This document shows, piece by piece, positions 1 to 8,160 of a stretch of 64,000 nt of DNA. Below the pieces are notes generated by a model, which was given only the letters and a program-made list of their open reading frames with translations, ran no database searches and had not been told where the DNA came from. This DNA comes from UBA6770 sp965660875 (lineage in GTDB: Bacteria; Bacteroidota; Bacteroidia; Flavobacteriales_G; Salibacteraceae), in NCBI GenBank assembly GCA_965660875.1, contig CBFIBQ010000017.1:1-64000 (forward strand). Direction: 5' to 3'. The position numbers and the translations under genes are program-made. How positions within the stretch are numbered: the stretch's first letter is position 1; every line of letters begins with the position of its first letter.

Positions 1-176
1 AAGCTTTTTTACCCGTTTACAAAAATCAAAATGAGGATGATTTTAGCTTAGTTCAGCAATCTGTAGCAGTGGATGCGGGTTCTGTAGCACTGTTCAATGA
101 ATTGCAAGTAAAAACTGATTTACTCAACAATGCAAGAGATAGTAAGCCCGACATAGGGGCTTATGAATTTCAATAA
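1..176 (+). CDS. C-terminal end of a secreted surface protein (partial)
   Basis: The reading frame is open from base 3 to a TAA at 174-176 and gives 57 residues, so the gene begins outside the window. The last residues are KPDIGAYEFQ. A P-x-I-G-A-(Y/F)-E-(F/Y) ending is characteristic of right-handed parallel beta-helix proteins of the choice-of-anchor Q type in Bacteroidota. The family call therefore rests on the tail motif only. It converges on the PorP/SprF gene with about 23 bases between them. Confidence 0.6.
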   Translation, partial: AFLPVYKNQNEDDFSLVQQSVAVDAGSVALFNELQVKTDLLNNARDSKPDIGAYEFQ

Positions 177-199
177 TAAAGCTGCTTAGTAAAACCTGT

Positions 200-1249
200 T
201 TAGTGTATGCTATCAAAGCGATCGTTTGAGTGACCGTCTTTTAATCCGCGTTTGTAGCCCAGTTTATAATTTAAAAAGGCTTCTAAAGCTCCTTGAGCTC
301 TACTAGCAGATCGCAATTGAGAAACGTTTACATCGTAGCTCAAGCCCAAGCCAATTCCCGCCCAATTAAATTGAGTTTGGAAAATAAAAGCATCTCTCCA
401 ACGAAAATACGCTCCAAACTCCATGGTTACCTCTTTGGTAATTCCCGTGTGCTTGCCCGCTTCTTGAAATACAAAATCAAAGGCCGTTCCCAACATAAAA
501 TAACGCTGTCTTCCTTGCGTGAAAAATATAGTTCTTGGAATTACGGCAAAATTTTCTGCATGACTGTGCACCTCAACCTCACCGTGCATATAAAATGATC
601 GAGCCAAGTTATACTCGTTGTTCAAGAAATTTACCGCTGGCCCATTGATGTTATTCATTGACATACCAAAGTTTGTTCTCACGTTGTCGTGGTTGGTATA
701 AAACCAGTTAAAACCTGCTCCCATGGATACGTATGAATTACTTACTTCTCCTTCGTATTCGCCCGGTATTTCTGAATCAAAGTCTGGGTTAGCTAATTGC
801 CAGTTCCATTGTCCTCCCCAGTTTCCATCGTAGTTCAGTGCTTTTTGACCATAGTTTACTTTGGCAGCCAAACTAAAAAAGTTCGTTTCACTTCTATCAA
901 ATGATTTCCCAAAATTCACGTTTAAGCCTACGTTTGTTGTCGAAGCTTGCATCAAACCAGCATCATCTTTAATTCCATATACTCCCACCGCCAGCATATC
1001 GTGCTCAGTTATATCCGAAAGAACTGGCATATCTACAGAGGCTGCCATTGTCGTATAGGGTTCTGAAGTAATGGAAGCCCATTGCTGCCGGTAGTGCGAA
1101 TTAAAACGCAGTGTACCATGAAAGATTCCAGAAGTAGCAGGATTATAAATGGGTGTAGCATTGAAAAATTGCGAAAAATGCACGTCCTCTTGAGCGTTAA
1201 GCGCAAAACCAGAACAAAGAACCATCATTGATATCAGTAGTCTTTTCAT
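200..1249 (-). CDS. PorP/SprF family type IX secretion system outer-membrane protein
   Basis: The product is 349 residues, the usual size for PorP/SprF proteins. It starts with a signal peptide (about residues 1-20, ending LNAQ) and continues with the family opening EDVHFSQFFNATPIYNPATS, followed by alternating beta-strand sequence typical of a barrel. In this family the protein sits in the outer membrane and helps deliver or anchor a partner adhesin exported by the type IX system. The partner is probably the large gene immediately upstream, 12 bases away on the same strand. I chose ATG 1249 because GGAG lies a few bases upstream in AAAGGAGAAAAGTG; this is one of the few clear Shine-Dalgarno sites in the window. 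An in-frame GTG lies one codon earlier. Confidence 0.9.
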   Translation of the reverse strand: MKRLLISMMVLCSGFALNAQEDVHFSQFFNATPIYNPATSGIFHGTLRFNSHYRQQWASITSEPYTTMAASVDMPVLSDITEHDMLAVGVYGIKDDAGLMQASTTNVGLNVNFGKSFDRSETNFFSLAAKVNYGQKALNYDGNWGGQWNWQLANPDFDSEIPGEYEGEVSNSYVSMGAGFNWFYTNHDNVRTNFGMSMNNINGPAVNFLNNEYNLARSFYMHGEVEVHSHAENFAVIPRTIFFTQGRQRYFMLGTAFDFVFQEAGKHTGITKEVTMEFGAYFRWRDAFIFQTQFNWAGIGLGLSYDVNVSQLRSASRAQGALEAFLNYKLGYKRGLKDGHSNDRFDSIH

Positions 1250-1261
1250 CACTTTTCTCCT

Positions 1262-3568
1262 TTAACGTACCAATGTTACATTTCCTTGCAATTCCTTGAA
1301 ATCACCATTCTCGTGATATACTTGAATGAAATAAGTATAAACACCTGGGGTTAGGTCTCTGCCTATTTCATTATTGAAAGTTCCTCGCCAACCCGTCTTT
1401 GCGCCTTGGTTTAGAGGGTCTTCAATCACAATTTCGTCGACATCCTCTGTTTGGTAGACTATTTGCCCAAAACGGTTGTAAATTTTCACGTCAATCTTTG
1501 TAATTCCATTTCCAAAAACATAAAAATGTTTGTTCTGATACCTTCCACTTCCTGGAGAGAATATATCTGGTACACCAACCGAGTACTGGATATCGTCTCC
1601 ATCTTTTCTCAGAATTACCTGCATGGAATCCATGACACGACAACCGTTGTAATTTTCTTTAATCACATAATACCAAGTATCCTCCGTTGGCTCAACATAA
1701 GTACTACGCTCTCTGAATTGTTCAATATCATCTCGAACAAGCTTACCAGTTTCGTCAGGGTAAATCCAGAAATAATTGAAACAGCAACAAGTATCCCCTC
1801 TTAGTTTCTCTACTTCTCTTAAGTCGGCACAATAACTTCGCTCAGCAAACCCTGCATCTTTTTTAGCCGATAATAACGCCCTATGCCCTCTTACAATGGT
1901 AGTATCGTCATACAAAACAGAAACATCTGGGTACTCCATAACAGAAACAAATTCTTTGTAAACGACTGAATCTTTTCCAAAAATATTCTCAACTACTAGC
2001 GAAACATCCCAGTTTTCTCTTCGGTCTTCATAGCACACGCGCAATGAATCACCAGTGAATGTAGTATCGCTTAGTGAGGCATCGCTTAACACGGAAGTGT
2101 CCGTGATATAATTGGAATAATAGTAACCATCCCAAATATCTGTCCGTATTCCACGCACGTACCATTTAAAATCCATGCTATCGGTTGTGACAAAGAATTC
2201 ATCTTTTACTGAATAATCGTAACGGAAAGTGATGCAATCGTTTACACATAATTTTCGCTGATTTTCATTTACAATTCTCGCCTTAGCTGGAACACAACCT
2301 TTTACAACTATATTTTTTGTTACGAAATCTGCACCACCTGTTCCAGAAACATTTAAAGTAACTGTGTAAGTAGTATCTCTTCCTCTGGCACCCGAACAAG
2401 GATAAAAGACACTTACCTGTTGGTTGGTATCGTTTACTAATCTGCAGCGTCCCGAGTCATCTTGTGCTCCAGGAAATGACCAATATCTACTGTTTACGAC
2501 ACCAATACTGCTATCTGCAAAAGCAATTGAATCTCCAGCACAAATGGTAATGTTGTTAGCGGTTGACCCATTCATGCCAAAATTTGCATCAGGCGGTGTA
2601 TTGCAATCTACGACTTGTATGTATCCCGTTTTAGTGTTAACAGCTCCTGAGCCCAATGAATTTGACGCGGTTAATGATATTGAGAAATTACCCACATTGT
2701 TAAAACAAAACTGTGGATTTTGAAGATTTGAGGTGTCTGCAGCAACTCCAGTTCCAAAACTCCACTTCCACTGTGTAGGGTTACCAGTAGAAGCATCAGT
2801 AAACTGAACGCAATCGCCTTTGCAGACCAATGTTTTATCTGCCGTAAAATCTGCCGTTGGTGTTCCAGAAGGGACTCCCGTAATGCTTACATCATCAATT
2901 GCAAAAGCTGGAGAAAAACCTGTATCTGGATTTACAAAAATAAACCCAAAACGTAGCGTGCCTTGGTTATTAAAAGTGGGTAAACTCAATGTCGTGTCTC
3001 CCCAAATGGAATCGTTAGCCATTGCAAAACCAGTAGGCAACCACGTGTTGCCACCATCAGTACTGTAAACTACTCCACCTGAACGTGCAGGTAGACCAGT
3101 AGAAAGCGCTGCTTCAGCATAATTTAGCCACCAAAAGTTAAACTTCACATCAGTCAAACCAGTGGTGTTGACATCGTTTGTCATTCTGGTCATATAAATT
3201 TCATGCGGACCAGGAACGTTATATTGATAGTTTGCGTTTAAGATGCTTGCTGCCAAATAATTTCTTGATATAATATGCAAGTAACCCGAATTGGGAGCTC
3301 CAGCAATACCCGCAGGTTGCCTATTCGTATTTGGAACAGAAACTCCCGTATTACCGGCATAATCATTATTTACAATCCACAAGTTCTCACCTCCTCCACC
3401 TACAGTAAACACGCCGTTTACCTGATCCGTTGAGTTTGGTGTCCAATTGCCCGGACCAGAGTTAAAATCATCCGTAAGTAGAACTTGCTGGGCATTGAGG
3501 TTTAACGAAAAGCAAGCTACCAACATTGCGAGAATGAACTTCACTTTACTTTCAAGATTCAATTTCAT
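1262..3568 (-). CDS. Large secreted PKD protein with gliding-motility-type C-terminal domain (T9SS cargo)
   Basis: This is a 768-residue secreted protein. A signal peptide (about 1-27, ending LNAQ) is followed by a beta-rich N-terminal region (about 30-235) that resembles MAM or choice-of-anchor jelly rolls. PKD-type repeats come next; one near residues 240-320 carries the motif WKWSFG. The last 100 residues contain VPDIFSPGSGRYQNKHF, YNRFGQIVYQ and PGVYTYFIQV, the signature of the gliding-motility-associated C-terminal domain (CHU_C, type B sorting). Such proteins cross the outer membrane by type IX secretion and are often encoded next to a PorP/SprF gene, as here. Upstream, on the coding strand, a near-match to the Bacteroidota -7 box (TATTTTGG, 3589-3596) could drive the pair. 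Confidence 0.88.
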   Translation of the reverse strand: MKLNLESKVKFILAMLVACFSLNLNAQQVLLTDDFNSGPGNWTPNSTDQVNGVFTVGGGGENLWIVNNDYAGNTGVSVPNTNRQPAGIAGAPNSGYLHIISRNYLAASILNANYQYNVPGPHEIYMTRMTNDVNTTGLTDVKFNFWWLNYAEAALSTGLPARSGGVVYSTDGGNTWLPTGFAMANDSIWGDTTLSLPTFNNQGTLRFGFIFVNPDTGFSPAFAIDDVSITGVPSGTPTADFTADKTLVCKGDCVQFTDASTGNPTQWKWSFGTGVAADTSNLQNPQFCFNNVGNFSISLTASNSLGSGAVNTKTGYIQVVDCNTPPDANFGMNGSTANNITICAGDSIAFADSSIGVVNSRYWSFPGAQDDSGRCRLVNDTNQQVSVFYPCSGARGRDTTYTVTLNVSGTGGADFVTKNIVVKGCVPAKARIVNENQRKLCVNDCITFRYDYSVKDEFFVTTDSMDFKWYVRGIRTDIWDGYYYSNYITDTSVLSDASLSDTTFTGDSLRVCYEDRRENWDVSLVVENIFGKDSVVYKEFVSVMEYPDVSVLYDDTTIVRGHRALLSAKKDAGFAERSYCADLREVEKLRGDTCCCFNYFWIYPDETGKLVRDDIEQFRERSTYVEPTEDTWYYVIKENYNGCRVMDSMQVILRKDGDDIQYSVGVPDIFSPGSGRYQNKHFYVFGNGITKIDVKIYNRFGQIVYQTEDVDEIVIEDPLNQGAKTGWRGTFNNEIGRDLTPGVYTYFIQVYHENGDFKELQGNVTLVR

Positions 3569-3626
3569 AAGCTTATCTTAATGCAACGCCAAAATAAAGG
3601 CAATAATTAGAATAATCAAATAATAA

Positions 3627-4628
3627 TTACAAATTCAAAAGAAAGGTTAGTGTATCAACACCATCTGCATAGTCCCACAATTTTGGACTTTGAGCTTCTC
3701 CAAAAGGCAGCTCTTCGTTATCTACGACGCACTGCACCTCATTATTTGCTCTTAGTTCATTAAGCAAACCTTCCCGATTTGTACTGTAATTTTCATAATG
3801 TATGACGCCTATCGGAGACTTTAGTTTGGTGTCTTTTTTTACAAGGACGAACTCATTATCTAGTAATTGCTCACTATTTAGGAGAAATAATGTCTTGTGA
3901 TAATCGTAATTGTGCGTGTATTTTATATTGTTCAATACAGAACCAAAATCAATAATGGATTCAAAAAACATGTTGAAATCATAATTTTCAGGTACGTAAA
4001 GCTTAGTTACATTCCTACAACCAAGCCCATAAAAACTAAAAATATCAGCTCCTAACTTTTTCAGCTCTTCACGGGTTTCTTTTCCTTTTAAAACTGCAAC
4101 AGAAGTGCGATTTTTTCTGATCACATTGGGATACTTTCCAAAATATGCCTCAAAGTATCGAGAGGTATTGTTACTTCCAGTTGCAATTACTGCATCAATG
4201 GACTGTAATCGATCCACCACTTGAATGTAATCCTTAGATTTTGGCTCTAATTCATGAAACCGACTTACAACCCACCCCATGAGAACCGAGTCATCAGAAG
4301 ACATTTTAACGTTTGCTGTATTCCCCGAAATAAATACACTGATTAAATCGTGAAGTCCCACCAAGGGAATGTTTCCTGCCATTATTATTCCCACCGAAGT
4401 AGGACTAGATGGTTCCTGAAGTTTAGGATAGGCTTCGGTCCATCGCTTGAGTTGCGCTTTATCCAATGCCAACGCCCAATTACTCAATGACATTTTTATC
4501 GCTTCTGAAGAAAACCAACCATTTGCTCCTTTGGCACGAGCAAACAAATCTTCTTTAGTCTCAACTGCGCATTTTTTGAGTTCAGCACCAATTTCTGAGC
4601 AGAGTTCTATTCTGTCTTTCAAATTCAT
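3627..4628 (-). CDS. Acyl-CoA reductase, LuxC-like
   Basis: The 333-residue product belongs to the LuxC/acyl-CoA reductase family, related to aldehyde dehydrogenases, which reduces acyl-CoA or acyl-enzyme thioesters to aldehydes with NAD(P)H. Visible marks are the nucleotide-binding segment AGNIPLVGLHD (84-94), the segment GSNNTSRYFE (151-160) and the putative catalytic Cys204 in GLGCRN. It is shorter than luminous-bacterial LuxC (about 480 residues), but this short form is common in Bacteroidota. It is divergent from a ferredoxin gene with overlapping promoters. The grouping of acyl-CoA reductase, ferredoxin, serC and serA recurs in this phylum as I remember it. The physiological substrate is unknown. 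Confidence 0.85.
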   Translation of the reverse strand: MNLKDRIELCSEIGAELKKCAVETKEDLFARAKGANGWFSSEAIKMSLSNWALALDKAQLKRWTEAYPKLQEPSSPTSVGIIMAGNIPLVGLHDLISVFISGNTANVKMSSDDSVLMGWVVSRFHELEPKSKDYIQVVDRLQSIDAVIATGSNNTSRYFEAYFGKYPNVIRKNRTSVAVLKGKETREELKKLGADIFSFYGLGCRNVTKLYVPENYDFNMFFESIIDFGSVLNNIKYTHNYDYHKTLFLLNSEQLLDNEFVLVKKDTKLKSPIGVIHYENYSTNREGLLNELRANNEVQCVVDNEELPFGEAQSPKLWDYADGVDTLTFLLNL

Positions 4629-4666
4629 TTAAGACAATTTGATAATTGAATATTGTTATGAGTGAA

Positions 4667-4674
4667 TATCTTTG
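4667..4674 (+). promoter_or_regulatory. -7 box of the ferredoxin promoter
   Basis: TATCTTTG matches the Bacteroidota -7 consensus TAnnTTTG exactly. A TTG at 4646-4648 lies 18 bases upstream and serves as the -33 element. The predicted leader to ATG 4716 is about 35 bases. This is one of the best promoters in the window and faces the acyl-CoA reductase promoter 4 bases away. Confidence 0.65.
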
Positions 4675-4678
4675 CAAG

Positions 4679-4686
4679 CAAAATTA
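4679..4686 (-). promoter_or_regulatory. -7 box of the acyl-CoA reductase promoter
   Basis: On the minus strand the sequence is TAATTTTG, an exact TAnnTTTG match, about 50 bases upstream of ATG 4628. No TTG is found at the expected -33 position, so support is weaker than for the opposing ferredoxin promoter. The two -7 boxes are separated by only 4 bases, so two polymerases could not bind at the same time. Confidence 0.45.
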
Positions 4687-4715
4687 AACTAAGCGAATTA
4701 AGAAAAACATACGCT

Positions 4716-5063
4716 ATGGCAATAATGATTACAGATGAGTGTATTAATTGTGGAGCATGTGAACCAGAGTGCCCAAATAATGCAATATATGAAGGAGGCG
4801 TAGAATGGAGAATGTCTGACGGAACGGGGCTTTCCGGAAAGGTGACCACTCCTATGGACAATTCTTACGATTCGGATGAAGAGCAGGATGCGGAGTCTAT
4901 GGATTTCTTTTACATAGTAACGGATAAATGCACCGAGTGTAAAGGTTTCCACGACGAGCCTCAATGTGCAGCTGTTTGCCCCGTAGACTGTTGTGTTGAC
5001 GACCCCGAGCATAGAGAATCTGAAGAATTTTTATTGCAGAAAAAAGATTTTATGCACGTGTAG
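4716..5063 (+). CDS. 2[4Fe-4S] ferredoxin
   Basis: The 115-residue product carries two cluster motifs. The first is C9-x2-C12-x2-C15-x3-C19-P; the second is C72-x2-C75-x8-C84-x3-C88-P. The long eight-residue spacing in the second motif is that of the Allochromatium/YfhL type of low-potential ferredoxin. An acidic stretch of about 50 residues lies between the motifs. I chose ATG 4716, which begins MAIMITDEC, over an in-frame ATG at 4662 because the promoter box at 4667-4674 lies after the latter. It is a single-gene unit bounded by its own promoter and a strong terminator. It is a likely electron carrier in the cytoplasm; the partner enzyme is not shown by the sequence. Confidence 0.9.
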   Translation: MAIMITDECINCGACEPECPNNAIYEGGVEWRMSDGTGLSGKVTTPMDNSYDSDEEQDAESMDFFYIVTDKCTECKGFHDEPQCAAVCPVDCCVDDPEHRESEEFLLQKKDFMHV

Positions 5064-5097
5064 TATTAAGTGCATAACGTTAACAACTGATTTTTTT

Positions 5098-5131
5098 AAA
5101 GCCAGATGGATTTCCTTCTGGCTTTACTTTT
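5098..5131 (+). terminator. Intrinsic terminator after the ferredoxin gene
   Basis: A perfect 9-base-pair stem, AAAGCCAGA (5098-5106) with TCTGGCTTT (5117-5125), encloses a 10-base loop and is followed by ACTTTT. It separates ferredoxin from the next gene. Confidence 0.75.
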
Positions 5132-5132
5132 G
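5125..5132 (+). promoter_or_regulatory. -7 box of the promoter for the 5153 gene
   Basis: TACTTTTG matches TAnnTTTG exactly and lies about 20 bases before ATG 5153. It overlaps the descending end of the ferredoxin terminator, so the two signals share bases. No TTG was found at the -33 position. Confidence 0.45.
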
Positions 5133-5152
5133 TATGAAACCGTTATTTGGGT

Positions 5153-6022
5153 ATGCTTAAAAGTTTCTTTTCCATTTTTTTTGTTGCAGCTTGCTTTGCT
5201 CATACACATGGGCAAGAGACCTATCAGCCCGCGGCAACAGATTTAACTTTTAAACTCAAAAACCTTCGATTAAATTGCCTCAAGTCAGAAACAGATGAGG
5301 AAGTTGAACAACACAATCAAACCTTCAGAGAAGAAATCAAACGCGCAATTGAACAAGAATTAAAATTTGAGCTGGACAGTATTCCTAGCTTTGGTTATCT
5401 GAAATCACCCGACAAAAAATTTGAATTGTACACTTGGAATACTTTAAAAGAATTTGGAGTGTACGAATATTTTGCGTTTATCAAGTTTAAAAAAGGTCCA
5501 TTACTGGAATTGAAAGACAACTCAAATAACCTAATCACACCTGAACTGAAAGTAACCGGCACTGATAATTGGTATGGAGCGCTTTATTACGATATAATTC
5601 CTGTAAAAAATAAAAAGAGAGAGAAATACTATGTATTGCTTGGTTGGGACGGAAACTCTGAGAATAGTGTAAAAAAAGTGATAGATGTGCTTCATTACAA
5701 CGAAAAGCTAGACGTTTGGCAATTTGGAAAAAAAATATTTGCCCCCCCATTTAAAGACTTAACTCGCTTTTTCTTAGAATATTCAGTAGAAGTAAATGCA
5801 TCGTTAAAATACCACCCAAAAGAAGACCGTATAATTTTTGACCACCTGGTGCCGCTCAATAAAGGCCTAGAAGGGGTATTTGAGTTTTATGTTCCTGATT
5901 TGAGTTTTGATGGCTTTGAATTCCGAAAAGATTATTGGTATTTTATTCAAAACGTAGATGTTAGGGGAAAACAAAGCATGGATAATTACACCGCCCCAAA
6001 AACAAACATTAGGTTGGATTAA
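5153..6022 (+). CDS. Secreted hypothetical protein
   Basis: This 289-residue protein has a signal peptide (about 1-21, ending HTHGQ) and no further membrane segment, so it is probably periplasmic or surface-exposed. The mature part is a mixed charged/aromatic sequence with motifs such as ELYTWNTLKEFG, YYVLLGWDGN and the segment FEFYVPDLSFDGFEF near the C-terminus. I recognise the pattern from conserved hypothetical proteins of Bacteroidota but cannot name a characterised family. ATG 5153 was chosen over an in-frame TTG at 5147. The next gene starts 2 bases after its stop, so the two are very likely one operon. Confidence 0.75.
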   Translation: MLKSFFSIFFVAACFAHTHGQETYQPAATDLTFKLKNLRLNCLKSETDEEVEQHNQTFREEIKRAIEQELKFELDSIPSFGYLKSPDKKFELYTWNTLKEFGVYEYFAFIKFKKGPLLELKDNSNNLITPELKVTGTDNWYGALYYDIIPVKNKKREKYYVLLGWDGNSENSVKKVIDVLHYNEKLDVWQFGKKIFAPPFKDLTRFFLEYSVEVNASLKYHPKEDRIIFDHLVPLNKGLEGVFEFYVPDLSFDGFEFRKDYWYFIQNVDVRGKQSMDNYTAPKTNIRLD

Positions 6023-6024
6023 AG

Positions 6025-6873
6025 ATGAAATACTTTTTAGTCATATTATTTTCCTTTCTTTTTATCGGCACAGGTTTGGCCCAAGATGGAGTCATTCAAG
6101 TGTATAGTGGAGAGAAAAAAAACTTCACTCTATTTGTTGATGGTTTGCAAGAAAATGATGCACCAAAATGGAAAGTAAAAGTGAAGAACCTAATGCCTGG
6201 ACCACATCATTTAAGGGTGCTTTTTGAAAATGGTCAAACCAATACCATTCAAAAAAGAATGAATTTACCAGCAGCCTCGGAATTGACCTTTGAAATATTG
6301 CTTTACGAAAATCACGGCAGAAGTTGGTACGAACTCACCCAAGTAGATTCTGTAATCAGCCCAGATAAATCGCAGAATAAAAATGTGGATAGTACACAAA
6401 TTAAAAAGCTTGAAGAAGCTACTATAAAAGTGGACTCCTTGGTAAGTGTAAATATTCCGAAGCCAAAAATTAACGCGCCAGAAGGCGTTGATAGTTTATC
6501 GCAGCAGTTGGACACCATTTCTAGCGATTCAGTAATAGCACCCTCAGTTTTTCAGTGTAACAACCCCATCCCTCCTACTGCATTCGATCTGGTATTAAAA
6601 CAATTGGAATCGGAAGATTATGAGGACCTGCTGCTTGACAAAGCAAAAGAGTTGAGTGCAGAAAACTGCCTTTCTTCCATTCAAATTATGGAAGTAATGC
6701 AACTTATGGAGTTTGAAGTAACTCGACTTGAGTTTGCAATTTTCAGTTACCCCTTTTGTTTCGACCCCAAAAATTATGCTTTTGTAGAGGATGCTTTTGA
6801 ATACAATTCCTCCATAGAAAAACTGCACGAGGAACTCTATGCTAAACCCGGTAAAAAAAGTGTTATTAAATAA
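6025..6873 (+). CDS. Secreted protein with C-terminal DUF4476-like domain
   Basis: The 282-residue product starts with a signal peptide (about 1-19, ending TGLAQ). Residues 20-110 form a beta-rich domain (VDGLQENDAP, VKNLMPGPHHLRV) resembling the surface-patch modules seen before DUF4476. A low-complexity Ser/Asp/Lys linker follows, and residues about 180-270 (NPIPPTAFDLVLKQLESEDYE and the helices after it) fit the DUF4476 four-helix pattern. DUF4476 proteins are small exported proteins of Bacteroidota without a known activity. The gene follows its neighbour by 2 bases and is presumably cotranscribed with it. Confidence 0.72.
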   Translation: MKYFLVILFSFLFIGTGLAQDGVIQVYSGEKKNFTLFVDGLQENDAPKWKVKVKNLMPGPHHLRVLFENGQTNTIQKRMNLPAASELTFEILLYENHGRSWYELTQVDSVISPDKSQNKNVDSTQIKKLEEATIKVDSLVSVNIPKPKINAPEGVDSLSQQLDTISSDSVIAPSVFQCNNPIPPTAFDLVLKQLESEDYEDLLLDKAKELSAENCLSSIQIMEVMQLMEFEVTRLEFAIFSYPFCFDPKNYAFVEDAFEYNSSIEKLHEELYAKPGKKSVIK

Positions 6874-6968
6874 CTGTTGATTTCTTAACTAGTATTTAAT
6901 CGCCCTTGGGGCTTCTGGTTGATATTTTTTTAGGATTTTCGTATTCCATTATAATTCAAATAATAATT

Positions 6969-8039
6969 ATGGCAAAAGTTCACAATTACAGTGCAGGCCC
7001 CTGTATCTTAGATCAATCGGTATTAAAAGAAGCGCAAGCAGCAGTAGGCAATTTCGATAATCTAGACCTCTCAATTCTAGAGATTTCGCATCGAAGTAAA
7101 AATTTTGTTGCGGTAATGGAAGAAGCTACAGCGTTGGTGAAAGAAGTGCTTAATGTGCCTGAAGGCTACTCGGTTATTTTCTTGCAAGGTGGCGCCAGTT
7201 TAGGATTCTTGATAACAGTTATGAACCTGATGCGTGAAAATGGCAAAGCAGCGTATACCGATACGGGCGCATGGGCCAGTAAAGCCATTAAAGAAGCAAA
7301 AAACTTAGGTACAGTGGAAGTTTTGGGTTCTTCTAAGGATGCTAATTACAACTATATCCCAAAAGATTATACCGTACCCGGAGATGTCGATTATTTTCAT
7401 TGTACATCAAACAACACCATTTACGGCACCCAAATGAAGAGCTTTCCAGAGTGTTCCGTCCCATTAGTTTGCGACATGTCTTCAGACATATTCTCCAAGC
7501 AAGTAGACATTTCCAAATTTGATTTGATTTACGCTGGAGCCCAAAAGAACCTAGGCCCTGCTGGTGCTACGCTCTACATTGTAAATGACGAAGTTTTTGG
7601 AAGAAACGGAAGAACTATACCTGCTTATTTGGATTTGCAAACCCACGCTTCAAAAGATTCTATGTTTAATACGCCTCCCGTATTCTCAACCTACGTTTCT
7701 ATGCTTACGTTGCGTTGGCTAAAAGCAAATGGTGGTTTGCCATGGATTGAAGCTAGAAACAATGAAAAAGCGGCATTGCTTTACAATGAAATTGATCGCA
7801 ATCCTTTATTTGAAGGCACGGCAAACAAAGAAGATCGATCGAATATGAATGCTTGTTTTGTGTTGAAAAACGAAGCACATAAAGAAGCATTTGACCAGCT
7901 GTGGAATGACGCAAATATTAGCGGAATTAAAGGTCACCGATCAGTTGGTGGTTATAGAGCATCTATGTACAACGCATTGCCGCTAGAAAGCGTGCAGGTG
8001 CTAGTGGATTGTATGAAAACACTAGAAAAAACAGTATAA
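6969..8039 (+). CDS. serC: Phosphoserine aminotransferase
   Basis: SerC converts 3-phosphohydroxypyruvate and glutamate to phosphoserine and 2-oxoglutarate in the serine pathway and uses PLP. The 356-residue length is normal. It opens with the family motif HNYSAGPC. The PLP-binding lysine is Lys193 in AGAQKNLGPAG, and FLQGGAS (71-77) is the cofactor phosphate loop. ATG 6969 starts MAKVHNY; an upstream in-frame TTG (6906) gives a non-conserved extension and was rejected. serA follows after 121 bases, which include a palindromic repeat. Confidence 0.95.
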   Translation: MAKVHNYSAGPCILDQSVLKEAQAAVGNFDNLDLSILEISHRSKNFVAVMEEATALVKEVLNVPEGYSVIFLQGGASLGFLITVMNLMRENGKAAYTDTGAWASKAIKEAKNLGTVEVLGSSKDANYNYIPKDYTVPGDVDYFHCTSNNTIYGTQMKSFPECSVPLVCDMSSDIFSKQVDISKFDLIYAGAQKNLGPAGATLYIVNDEVFGRNGRTIPAYLDLQTHASKDSMFNTPPVFSTYVSMLTLRWLKANGGLPWIEARNNEKAALLYNEIDRNPLFEGTANKEDRSNMNACFVLKNEAHKEAFDQLWNDANISGIKGHRSVGGYRASMYNALPLESVQVLVDCMKTLEKTV

Positions 8040-8065
8040 TTCGAATTAAACTAAAACAACTAAAT

Positions 8066-8130
8066 CGTTATTCCGTGCTTGACTCGGAATCTATTTGGAC
8101 ATTAGATTCCTGCTTTCTCAAGAATGACGG
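8066..8130. repeat. Imperfect palindromic intergenic repeat between serC and serA
   Basis: The left arm (from 8066, CGTTATTCCGTGCTTGACTC then GGAATCTA) and right arm (TAGATTCCTGCTTTCTCA then AGAATGACGG to 8130) are imperfect inverted copies. The wording closely resembles dispersed bacterial intergenic palindromes of the type CGTCATTCCTGCGAAAGCAG...GAATGACG found in many genomes. It would form a long hairpin in the serC-serA transcript. The identity as a dispersed repeat is inferred; only one copy is visible in this window. Confidence 0.6.
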
Positions 8131-8160
8131 GTAAATTCAAAAAATCAAAAGGAAATAAAC

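Noticed and set aside
5147..5152. TTG start giving two extra residues for the 5153 gene
   Set aside because: ATG 5153 starts the signal peptide cleanly, and the TTG adds nothing that is conserved.
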